From: Deltaproteobacteria bacterium
Lineage (GTDB): Bacteria > Myxococcota_A > Polyangia > DRWM01 > JAAZOP01
Direction of reading: 5' to 3'
Length of the DNA stretch: 38,573 nt
Assembly: GCA_016930215.1 (NCBI GenBank)
Contig: JAFGHH010000292.1
Coordinates: 1 to 38,573, forward strand
Made by a program: the position numbers and the translations under genes. The notes beneath the pieces are model-generated. The model ran no database searches. It was given only the letters and a program-made list of their open reading frames with translations, and was not told where the DNA came from. Every line of letters begins with the position of its first letter. Within the stretch, counting starts at the first letter, position 1. This document shows, piece after piece, positions 15,141 through 22,292 of this stretch.

Positions 15141-16769
15141 CTACCCCCCTCCGCCCTTGCGCGAGCCGGCGGCCGCGGCCAGCATCCTGCGCGCACGGGC
15201 CGCGACCGCCGCCGCCCGGCGCAGCACCGCGCGACGCAGCGAGTCGGCCCGGCCGCGCTGCCGGGCGGTCCACCGCCGGTCGCCGATCCCCGGCAAGTTC
15301 GCCAGCACGTTCGCGTGGGCGGCGTCGGCCGCGGCGACCACCAGGGCCGCGGCGGCCAGGACGTCGGAGGTGCAGGCCGGATGTCCGCGGCGAACCAGCG
15401 TTTCGAGCGTCTCGACGACCTGCGGCAGCGCCGCCAGCAGCGCGAGCGGCGTTTGGGCCGCCCTGCGATTCGCCGCGTCCAGCGCGGCGGCCCTCGCCGC
15501 GGTCTCCTCCGGGGTCCGCCGGGGCAGGCGCGAGGCGGCCCGGACGGACTCGTAGGCCGCCGCGTCCTCATCGACCCCGCGCAGCGCGGTGCGCGCGGCT
15601 TCCTGCGCCGCCACGGCCAGCGGGTCCAACTCCGCCCGCAGCTCGGGCGCCGCCCCCTGCTGCTCGTAGGTCAGCCCGGCCACCATCGCCGCGAGCGCCG
15701 ACCCGCAGGAAGCGGCGAGCGCCGCGGCCGAGCCTCCGCCGGGAGTGGGCGTCACGGCGCCCAGCCGTGCGGCGAAGCCCTCGAGCGACAAGGCGGCGAG
15801 CCGGTCGGCCCGCAGCAGCCGCCGCTCGACGATCCGCTGCTGCGGATCGAACGGCGCCACGTCGCCCAGCCCCAGCGTGCGCACGGCCGTCTCGAGCAGC
15901 TCCTCGTGCGGCGCGCCGGGCGAGCGTCCCATCCGTCGCAGGTAGTGGCGGCCGGCGTCCAGCAGGGCGCGCTCGGGGACCAGCCCGACCAGCTCCGACC
16001 CGGTGACGCGCAGGCCCAGCTCGCCGGCGATCCGCTCGCAGGCGTCGAAGGCGTCGTGCAGCCCGGCCCGGTCCAGGTCGATCAGGTTCATCGAGACCTG
16101 GGCGCAGCGGTACTCGGGGATGACCCAGCCGATGGCGCGGATCGGCAGCCCCAGCTCGCGGACCCGCTTCGCCACCCGCACCGCGTACTTGCGCTCGGCC
16201 GTGTTGAGGTCGACGTTGTAGGCGGCGAGGAACTTGCGGGCGCCGATCGCGGTGGCGCCGGAGCGCGGGTTGAGCTTCGCGGGGCCGAAGTCCGGCTTCC
16301 AGGCCGGGTCGCGCAGCTTCGCCGCCAGACCCTCGTACTCGCCGGCGCGCACGTCCGCCAGCGACCGCCGCTGGGGCCGCGTCGCCGCCTGCTCGTACAG
16401 GTAGACGGGGATTCCGAGCTCCTTGGCCACCCGCGCGCCGAGCCGCCGGGCGAGCTGCACGCATTCCGCCATCGTCACGCCGGCGACGGGCACGAACGGG
16501 AAGACGTCGGTGGCGCCCATCCGCGGGTGTTCGCCGCGGTGCCGGCGCATGTCGATCCGCTCGGCCGCCGTCCGGATCGCCTGGAAGCCGGCCTCCAGCG
16601 CCGCCTCCGGCTCGCCGACGAAGGTCACCACGGTCCGGTGGGCGCCGGCGCCGGGGTCGACGTCCAGCAGCGTCGCGCCGTCGACGGCGGCGATCGCGGC
16701 CGCGATCGCGTCGATCACCTCGCGGTTGCGCCCGTCGCTGAAGTTCGGCACGCATTCGACCAGCCGCAT
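15141..16769 (-). CDS. ftcD: Glutamate formimidoyltransferase / formimidoyltetrahydrofolate cyclodeaminase, bifunctional
   Basis: 542 aa from the ATG at 16769 (GGGAGGCA upstream), matching the length of the fused FTCD enzyme. N-terminal formiminotransferase domain: MRLVECVPNFSDGRNREVIDAI, DVDPGAGAHRTVVTFVG, RRHRGEHPRMGATDVFPFVPV, AAYNVDLNTA, GWVIPEYRCAQVSMNL. C-terminal cyclodeaminase domain from about residue 350: RLGAVTPTPGGGSAAALAASCGSALAAMVAGLT ... ACTSDVLAAAAL. It moves the formimino group from formiminoglutamate (histidine breakdown) to tetrahydrofolate, then releases ammonia to give 5,10-methenyl-THF. No other hut gene is in the window. It is divergent from the RNase II-like gene and followed by the CPBP protease. 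Confidence 0.93.
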   Translation of the reverse strand: MRLVECVPNFSDGRNREVIDAIAAAIAAVDGATLLDVDPGAGAHRTVVTFVGEPEAALEAGFQAIRTAAERIDMRRHRGEHPRMGATDVFPFVPVAGVTMAECVQLARRLGARVAKELGIPVYLYEQAATRPQRRSLADVRAGEYEGLAAKLRDPAWKPDFGPAKLNPRSGATAIGARKFLAAYNVDLNTAERKYAVRVAKRVRELGLPIRAIGWVIPEYRCAQVSMNLIDLDRAGLHDAFDACERIAGELGLRVTGSELVGLVPERALLDAGRHYLRRMGRSPGAPHEELLETAVRTLGLGDVAPFDPQQRIVERRLLRADRLAALSLEGFAARLGAVTPTPGGGSAAALAASCGSALAAMVAGLTYEQQGAAPELRAELDPLAVAAQEAARTALRGVDEDAAAYESVRAASRLPRRTPEETAARAAALDAANRRAAQTPLALLAALPQVVETLETLVRRGHPACTSDVLAAAALVVAAADAAHANVLANLPGIGDRRWTARQRGRADSLRRAVLRRAAAVAARARRMLAAAAGSRKGGGG

Positions 16770-16814
16770 CGAGTCTGCCTCCCGGATGCGCGCTTCGTAG
16801 CACGCGCGCGGCGT

Positions 16815-16829
16815 GCGGCGCAACGCCGC
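16815..16829. other. Small hairpin in the ftcD/RNase intergenic region
   Basis: GCGGCG-CAA-CGCCGC, a 6-bp perfect stem with a 3-base loop, lies in the 94-base region between two divergent starts. It may be an operator for either gene; this is only a positional inference. Confidence 0.3.
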
Positions 16830-16846
16830 CCTCCCGCCCGCGGCTG

Positions 16847-16855
16847 TGGTAGGCT
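16847..16855 (+). promoter_or_regulatory. Possible extended -10 of the RNase II-like gene, leaderless
   Basis: TGG-TAGGCT reads as an extended -10 element ending eight bases before the GTG start at 16864. There is no Shine-Dalgarno. No TTGACA-like -35 is present. The short distance matches the other leaderless-type starts in this window. Confidence 0.35.
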
Positions 16856-16863
16856 CCGCACCC

Positions 16864-18981
16864 GTGGCGGAGAGCGGCCGGAGCGGACGGATCGTCGACC
16901 TCGTGGAACCCGGGCGCGAGCGGCTCGAGCTGGCCTGGGTCCGCGAGGAATCGAAAGGCAAGGCCCGGCTGCGGACCGCCGGCGGCCGCGAGCACGCCCT
17001 GTCGTCCAAGGCGCTCGACGAGGCCGTGGTGGTCGAGCACGGGCCGGCCGGCGGCGACCCCCTCGCCGCCCTGGCCCGCCGGACGACCGAGGTCGAGGCG
17101 CGGCGCGCGGACGCGACCACCGGGGAGCTCGACCTGCTCTGGGAAGCGACCGCCGAGGACGACGACCGGCGCCGGACGCTGGCCGAGCTGGCCGCGGAGC
17201 TGTGGGGTGCCGGCACTCCGGCGATCCGCGTCTCCGCGCTGGGTCGCGAGCTGGAAGCCGACGGCGATCGGTTCGGCCTGGCGGCCCGCGCCGCCGCGTT
17301 CACCGTCTTCGGCCGCCGCACGCGGGAGGCCCGCGCCCGCCGGGCCGAGGAGGCGCAACGGGCGCGGGAGGAGGCCGAGCGGCGGGAGACCGAGCGGGCG
17401 GCCGAGGCGCAGCGCCTGGCCGGACTGCTGCGGCCCGTGCTGAACGACGCGGGCGCGAGCTGGCCCGCCGCGCTGGACCCGTTCCTCGAGCGCCTGCTCG
17501 ACGCCGGACGCCTCGACCGCGAGCTGGCGGACGAGCGGCCCGGGGAGGAGGGCCGGGTCGTGCAGGCGGTGGCCGAGGCGCTGGCCGGCGACGGGCAGGC
17601 GCCGGCGCCGCGCGCGCTGGCCGACCGCCTGCTGCGCGTCCGTCACGCCGGCGCAAGCCGGACCTTCCGCACGCGCCGGATCCTCGGGCTGACGGCGGAG
17701 TTCCCGGAGAACGTCGAGGCGACCGCGCGCGAGCTCCCCGAAGACGCGCTGGCCGGCGCGCGCATCGACCTCACCGAGCTGCCGACCGTCGCGATCGACG
17801 ACCCGTGGACGCGCCTGCGCGACGACGCGCTGGCGGTCGTCGAGGACGGCGACGCGCTGGAGGCGTACGTCCTGATCGCGGACGCCGCCGCCGCGATCCC
17901 CCGCGACGGCCCGGTGGACCACGCCGCACGACGCCGCGGAGTGACCCACTACTGGCCGGACGGCATCGTGCCGATGGTCTCGCCGTCCCTGGCCGAGGCG
18001 CGCCTGTCGCTCGACGCCGACGGCGCGCCGCGCAACGTGCTGGCCGCGCACTTCCGCTGCGCCGGCTCGCCGGAGGCCCCGACGCTGGAGTTGCTGCGGC
18101 TGGTGCCGGCCCGCGTCCGCGTGGGAGCCAACCGGGAGTACGAGGAGGTGGACGCGGCGCTGCGCGACCCCCGCACGCCGGACGACGAACGGCTGGCGCG
18201 GCTCTGGCGCCGGCTCGCCGCGGTGCGGAAGGCCCGCGGCGTCCCGGAGGAGCCGCCGCGGCGCGAGGTGCGGCTGGTGGTCGAGGGAGACGGCGAGCGG
18301 ATCGAGATCCGGGAGCTGCAGGCCGGGACGCCGGCCCGCCGGGTGGTCGAGGAGCTGGCGCTGGCCACGGGCATGGCCGCCGCCCGCTGGGCGCTCGAGC
18401 ACGACACTCCGCTGGTCTACCGGGTCCAGGATGCCCCGCGGGACGACCGGGGCCCCGCCCGCGCCACCTACACGCTGACCCCGGACCGACACCACGCGAT
18501 GGGCGGGGCGCTCTACGCGCACGTCACCTCGCCGCTCCGCCGCTACGTCGACCTGCTCAACCAGCGCCAGCTCCTGGCCCGCCTCTCGGGCGGCGTGCTG
18601 GAGACCGCCCCGCAGGTGGACCTGCAGCGCGTCACCGTGGCGCTGCGCGACGTGCTCGACCGCGCCCGGGACCTCGAGCGCGAGGCGCACCGCTACTGGG
18701 GCCTCCGCTGGCTCGCGGCACGGGCCGAGGAGGTGTTCGACGCCGAGCTGCGGCTGGAGCCGCAGCTGCTGGGCGGCGCCCGCACCCCGCGGGTGCTGGT
18801 CCGGCCGCCGGCGGTGCTGCTGCCGATCGACCCGGCCGAGGAGGTGCTCGATCGCGCCCACTCGGCGATGGGGCGCCGCGAGGCCGACGGGCGGCCGCCC
18901 GCGGTGCTTCCGCTGCGGGTCCGCGTGGAGGTCCGGGACGCCGAGGCGCTGGCCGCCCGGGCCGTCTTGACCGACGAATGA
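16864..18981 (+). CDS. RNase II/RNB-domain exoribonuclease-like protein with altered active-site motif
   Basis: 705 aa from the GTG at 16864. The N-terminal third is charged (coiled segment REARARRAEEAQRAREEAERRETERA). The RNB domain spans about residues 300-575: IDLTELPTVAIDDPWTRLRDDALAVV, YVLIADAAA, HYWPDGIVPMVSPSLAEARLSL and HAMGGALYAHVTSPLRRYVDLLNQRQL, the last being the RNase II signature. A C-terminal beta domain follows. Canonical enzymes place four catalytic Asp in TIDxxxxxDxDDA; here the first Asp (312) and final DD (320-321) are kept but the intervening Asp is Leu. It may be a weakly active or RNA-binding homologue of the 3'-5' exoribonucleases. It is monocistronic and followed by a strong hairpin. 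Confidence 0.85.
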   Translation: MAESGRSGRIVDLVEPGRERLELAWVREESKGKARLRTAGGREHALSSKALDEAVVVEHGPAGGDPLAALARRTTEVEARRADATTGELDLLWEATAEDDDRRRTLAELAAELWGAGTPAIRVSALGRELEADGDRFGLAARAAAFTVFGRRTREARARRAEEAQRAREEAERRETERAAEAQRLAGLLRPVLNDAGASWPAALDPFLERLLDAGRLDRELADERPGEEGRVVQAVAEALAGDGQAPAPRALADRLLRVRHAGASRTFRTRRILGLTAEFPENVEATARELPEDALAGARIDLTELPTVAIDDPWTRLRDDALAVVEDGDALEAYVLIADAAAAIPRDGPVDHAARRRGVTHYWPDGIVPMVSPSLAEARLSLDADGAPRNVLAAHFRCAGSPEAPTLELLRLVPARVRVGANREYEEVDAALRDPRTPDDERLARLWRRLAAVRKARGVPEEPPRREVRLVVEGDGERIEIRELQAGTPARRVVEELALATGMAAARWALEHDTPLVYRVQDAPRDDRGPARATYTLTPDRHHAMGGALYAHVTSPLRRYVDLLNQRQLLARLSGGVLETAPQVDLQRVTVALRDVLDRARDLEREAHRYWGLRWLAARAEEVFDAELRLEPQLLGGARTPRVLVRPPAVLLPIDPAEEVLDRAHSAMGRREADGRPPAVLPLRVRVEVRDAEALAARAVLTDE

Positions 18982-19049
18982 GCCGACGAGCGTGAACGCG
19001 GGGACGGGGCCGGTCCACTAAGCGCGCGGCCGAACAGACAGGACCCTCC

Positions 19050-19080
19050 CGGCGGCCCGGTCGCCCCGACCGGACCGCCG
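19050..19080 (+). terminator. Strong hairpin between the RNase II-like and Cys-rich lipoprotein genes
   Basis: CGGCGGCCCGGTCG-CCC-CGACCGGACCGCCG forms a 14-bp stem with one mismatch and a 3-base loop. It lies 69 bases after the RNase stop and 85 before the next ATG. There is no T-run. It could terminate the RNase transcript, protect its 3' end, or be part of the lipoprotein 5' leader. Confidence 0.5.
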
Positions 19081-19164
19081 AGCGGAGCGGGTGTGTCCGC
19101 GGGTCCGTCGGCGGCCGGAATCCGCCCCCCGGGTGCGGTCGGGCGCGACGAAGGAGGGAACGCG

Positions 19165-20118
19165 ATGGAGGGGAGATGGGTGTGGTGTGCCCTGGCTCTG
19201 ACGGCGACGCTGTCGGGTTGTGCCGAGCAGGTGTCCGACGACCCCTCGGGGCCTTGCGTCGCGGCGGAGTGTCTGGCCGACTGCAACGCCGCCGGCTACC
19301 TGTTCGGCGGGTGCGAGGCGTCGGTGTGCGTCTGCCGCACGCCGGGCGGCGACGACGCCGGGACCGCCGATGACGGCGACGTGCCGGCCGACCGGGCCGC
19401 GGAGACGGAGACGGCAGCGGACGCCGAGGCCGATGCGGACGTCGCGGACGAAACGAGCCGCTGGGACGCCGGCGACGACGACGCGGACGCGGGCACCGAC
19501 CGCACGGACACGGGCGGCTGCCTGGCGGAGTTGGGCGGCGCCTGCAACCTGGTGTTGCAGTGCGGCTGCGGCGCCGGGCAGCGCTGCGTGCTCGGCGGCT
19601 ACGCCGAGGAGTGCGTGCCCGACGGGACGCTGCCGGAGGGGGCCTCGTGCAGCTACTCCGACGACTGTTCCGCGGGGAAGATGTGCCTGCCCGGGCTCGA
19701 CGACGAGCCGATCTGCATGCAGTTCTGCTACCACGACGCGGACTGCCCGGCGGGGCGGATGTGTCTGCTGCCGCTGATCGACGGGGTGGGCTACATGGTC
19801 TGCTCACCGCCGGGCGACGGTTGCGACCCGTTCACCGCGGCCGGGTGCGCGAGCGGCGACGGGTGTCTGGTCATGCCGGGCGGCCCGGACACGGCCTATT
19901 GCCTGCCGGCGGGGCGGGTGCCCCCGGGAGGCGACTGCTCGTACGACGGGTGCATGGTCGGCTCGGGCTGCTACGCCGCCGACCCCTACGGCGCTCCCGC
20001 GTGCCTGCAGTACTGCGACCTGGCCGGCGGGGCCCCGGACTGCTCGGCGGTGCCGGGCGCGACCTGCGAGGACGCGCTGGGGTCCTGGCCGGTCGGGGTC
20101 TGCTGGTCGGACTTCTAG
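19165..20118 (+). CDS. Cys-rich predicted lipoprotein with acidic linker
   Basis: 317 aa from the ATG at 19165, preceded by AAGGAGGG at 8-base spacing; the ORF-track start at 19093 lacks this. MEGRWVWCALALTATLSGCAEQ is a lipoprotein signal with Cys near residue 19. A linker of Asp, Ala, Glu and Thr (about residues 65-120) leads into Cys-rich modules of the type CSYSDDCSAGKMCLPG...CMQFCYHDADCPAGRMCLL, very like the N-terminal modules of the metzincin-like lipoprotein at 30267. It is probably a disulfide-bonded surface protein. No enzymatic motif is seen. Its TAG stop overlaps the TAG stop of the opposing oppF gene within a shared CTAG. Confidence 0.85.
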   Translation: MEGRWVWCALALTATLSGCAEQVSDDPSGPCVAAECLADCNAAGYLFGGCEASVCVCRTPGGDDAGTADDGDVPADRAAETETAADAEADADVADETSRWDAGDDDADAGTDRTDTGGCLAELGGACNLVLQCGCGAGQRCVLGGYAEECVPDGTLPEGASCSYSDDCSAGKMCLPGLDDEPICMQFCYHDADCPAGRMCLLPLIDGVGYMVCSPPGDGCDPFTAAGCASGDGCLVMPGGPDTAYCLPAGRVPPGGDCSYDGCMVGSGCYAADPYGAPACLQYCDLAGGAPDCSAVPGATCEDALGSWPVGVCWSDF

Positions 20119-21137
20119 GAATCGTGCGGGGCGGTCTCGACCGCGGCGGCGGGGCCGGCGGGGGCGACGCGCAGGCAGGCGGCGAAGCGCCCCGGCTCGA
20201 TCTCCCGCAGCTCGGGCACCTCCTTGCGACACGCCGGCAGCGCCTCGGGACATCGCGGGTGGAACGGGCAGCCCGAGGGTGGATCGATCGGGTTGGGCAC
20301 GTCCCCGCCGAGCACGATCCGCTTGCGGGCCTGCTCGGGATCGGGCACCGGCACCGCGGCCAGCAGCGCCTTCGTGTACGGGTGGAGCGGCTTGTCGAAC
20401 AGCAGCCGCTTCGGCGCCGTCTCGACGAACTTGCCGAGATACATGACGGCCACGCGGTCGGAGAGGTACTCGATCATCCGCAGGTCGTGCCCGATGAACA
20501 GGAAGGCCAGTCCCATCTCGCGCTGCAGCGCGCGCAGCAGGTTGACGATCTGGGTCTGGATCGAGACGTCGAGGGCCGCCAGCGGCTCGTCGGCGACCAC
20601 CAGCCGCGGGGAAAGCGCCAGGGCGCGGGCGATCGCGATCCGCTGGCGCTGTCCGCCGGAGAACTCGTGCGGGTAGCGCCACAGGGCGTCCTTCGGCAGT
20701 CCGACGCGCTCGAGCAGCTCGCGCACACGCTCCTCCATCGCGTCGGCGGAGCGGACCAGCTTGTGCACCAGCATCGCCTCGCCGACGATGTCCCGGACGT
20801 TGCGGCGGGGGTTGAGCGAGCCGAACGGGTCCTGGAAGATGATCTGCATGTGCCGGCGCAGGGGGCGCAGGCGTCGTTCGGAGAGCTTGGTGATGTCGGT
20901 GCCGGCGAAGCGCACCTTGCCCGCGCTGACATCGACCAGCCGCAGGACGGCGCGCCCCAGCGTCGATTTCCCGCAGCCCGACTCGCCGACCAGCCCCAGG
21001 GTCTCGCCCTCGGAGATCGTGAACGAGACGCCATCGACGGCGCGGAGCACGCCGCGGCGCCCGATGCCCCACCCCTCCTGGAGGCGGAAGTGCACGTGAA
21101 GCCGGTCGACCTGCAGCAGCACGGGGCTCCCGGTCAT
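20115..21137 (-). CDS. oppF: Oligopeptide/dipeptide ABC transporter ATP-binding protein (OppF/DppF type)
   Basis: 340 aa. Walker A GESGCGKSTLGRA, Q-loop IIFQDPFGSLNPR, signature FSGGQRQRIAIARAL, Walker B LVVADEPLAALDVS, and switch His in FIGHDLRMIEYLSDRVAVMYLGK. The C-terminal oligopeptide-type extension is present (HPYTKALLAAVPVPDPE ... GCPFHPRCPEALPAC). It should couple ATP hydrolysis to uptake of peptides or similar solutes. GGAGGG precedes the ATG. It follows oppD by 25 bases. No binding protein or permease genes are in the window, so this ATPase pair is an isolated fragment or pairs with distant genes. dppF is an equally reasonable name. Confidence 0.92.
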   Translation of the reverse strand: MTGSPVLLQVDRLHVHFRLQEGWGIGRRGVLRAVDGVSFTISEGETLGLVGESGCGKSTLGRAVLRLVDVSAGKVRFAGTDITKLSERRLRPLRRHMQIIFQDPFGSLNPRRNVRDIVGEAMLVHKLVRSADAMEERVRELLERVGLPKDALWRYPHEFSGGQRQRIAIARALALSPRLVVADEPLAALDVSIQTQIVNLLRALQREMGLAFLFIGHDLRMIEYLSDRVAVMYLGKFVETAPKRLLFDKPLHPYTKALLAAVPVPDPEQARKRIVLGGDVPNPIDPPSGCPFHPRCPEALPACRKEVPELREIEPGRFAACLRVAPAGPAAAVETAPHDS

Positions 21138-21162
21138 CGGCCGTCCCTCCGCCGGCGGCGAC

Positions 21163-22143
21163 CTACGCGTAGAGCAGGCATCGCACGCTCCGCCCGTCCG
21201 GCCGCGCGAGCAGCGGCACGGGCTGCTCGCGGCAGCGGTCGAAGACCCGCGGGCACCGCTCGGCGAACCGGCAGCCGGGCGGCAGGTGCCGCAGGTCGGG
21301 CACGACGCCGGCGATCGCCTTCAGCGGGGCGTCCCCCGTGCCCGGCCGCGGAAGCGACTCGAGCAATCCGCGGGTGTAGGGGTGCAGCGGCTCCGCAAAC
21401 AGCGGACGCACGTCCGACTGTTCCACCACCTGCCCCGCGTACATCACCACGACGCGCTGCGCGGTCTCCGCCACGACCGCCAGGTCGTGGGTGATGACCA
21501 GGACGGACAGCCGGAGGTCGCGGCGCAACTTGTCGAGCAGGTCGAGGATCTGGGCCTGGATCGTGACGTCGAGCGCGGTGGTCGGCTCGTCGGCGACCAG
21601 CAGCGCCGGCTGGCAGGCGATCGCCATCGCGATCATCACGCGCTGCCGCATGCCGCCCGAGAGCTGGTGCGGGTACTGGTCGAGCCGCTCCTCGGGCGCG
21701 GGGATGCCGACCAGCGCGAACAGCTCGGCGGTCCGGCGGCGCGCCGCGCCGCGGTCCAGCCGCTGGTGCACCTGGAACACCTCGACCACCTGCCGCCCCA
21801 CGGTCATCACGGGATTGAGCGAGGTCATCGGCTCCTGGAACACCATGGCGATCTCGCGGCCGCGCACCGACCGGTACTCCCGCTCGGAGAGGCCCCGCAG
21901 CTCGCGGCCGCGGAACTCGATCGACCCCTCGACGATCCGGCCCGGCGGGTCCACCAGCCCCAGCAGCGACAGCGCGGTCACGCTCTTGCCGCACCCCGAC
22001 TCGCCCACCAGCGCCACGGTCTCGGCCGTGCCGACCTCGAAACCCACGCCGTCCACGGCGCGCAACGAACCCTCGGCGGTCTCGAACACCGTCACCAGGT
22101 CGCGCACGCGCAGCAGCGGCGGCGTGGGGGAGCCTGCAGCCAC
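21163..22143 (-). CDS. oppD: Oligopeptide/dipeptide ABC transporter ATP-binding protein (OppD/DppD type)
   Basis: 326 aa from a GTG at 22143. Walker A GESGCGKSVTALSLLGL, Q-loop MVFQEPMTSLNPVMTVG, signature QLSGGMRQRVMIAMAIACQPALLVADEPTTALD, switch region VITHDLAVVAETAQRVVVMYAGQ. The C-terminus has the peptide-transporter Cys cluster CRFAERCPRVFDRC (conserved in this subfamily; some members bind an iron-sulfur cluster there). It forms the usual heterodimer with the downstream oppF product on the cytoplasmic side of the membrane. The upstream 149 bases (22144-22292) hold only a 10-bp palindrome, ACGACGTCGT at 22235-22244, and no clear promoter. Confidence 0.92.
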   Translation of the reverse strand: MAAGSPTPPLLRVRDLVTVFETAEGSLRAVDGVGFEVGTAETVALVGESGCGKSVTALSLLGLVDPPGRIVEGSIEFRGRELRGLSEREYRSVRGREIAMVFQEPMTSLNPVMTVGRQVVEVFQVHQRLDRGAARRRTAELFALVGIPAPEERLDQYPHQLSGGMRQRVMIAMAIACQPALLVADEPTTALDVTIQAQILDLLDKLRRDLRLSVLVITHDLAVVAETAQRVVVMYAGQVVEQSDVRPLFAEPLHPYTRGLLESLPRPGTGDAPLKAIAGVVPDLRHLPPGCRFAERCPRVFDRCREQPVPLLARPDGRSVRCLLYA

Positions 22144-22292
22144 GCCGGCATCCTAGCCGCGACGGGCCGGCAGGCCAAGATCGCCGCCCGGGCCGGTCCG
22201 GTCGCCGCGACGACCCCGCCGGGAGCCATCTGCGACGACGTCGTGGCGGCCGCACCGAGCGGCGAAGCTCGAGCGGCAGCCCGCCGTGACCA

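Noticed and set aside
15039-18995. 1318-aa plus-strand ORF
   Set aside because: Antisense to ftcD and out of frame with the RNase II-like gene.
19021-19164. Riboswitch or small RNA upstream of the Cys-rich lipoprotein
   Set aside because: Only one long hairpin is present; no known riboswitch pattern could be recognised.
22144-22292. Promoter or terminator between the kinase and oppD genes
   Set aside because: Only a 10-bp palindrome was seen; no convincing -35/-10 pair or hairpin with T-run.
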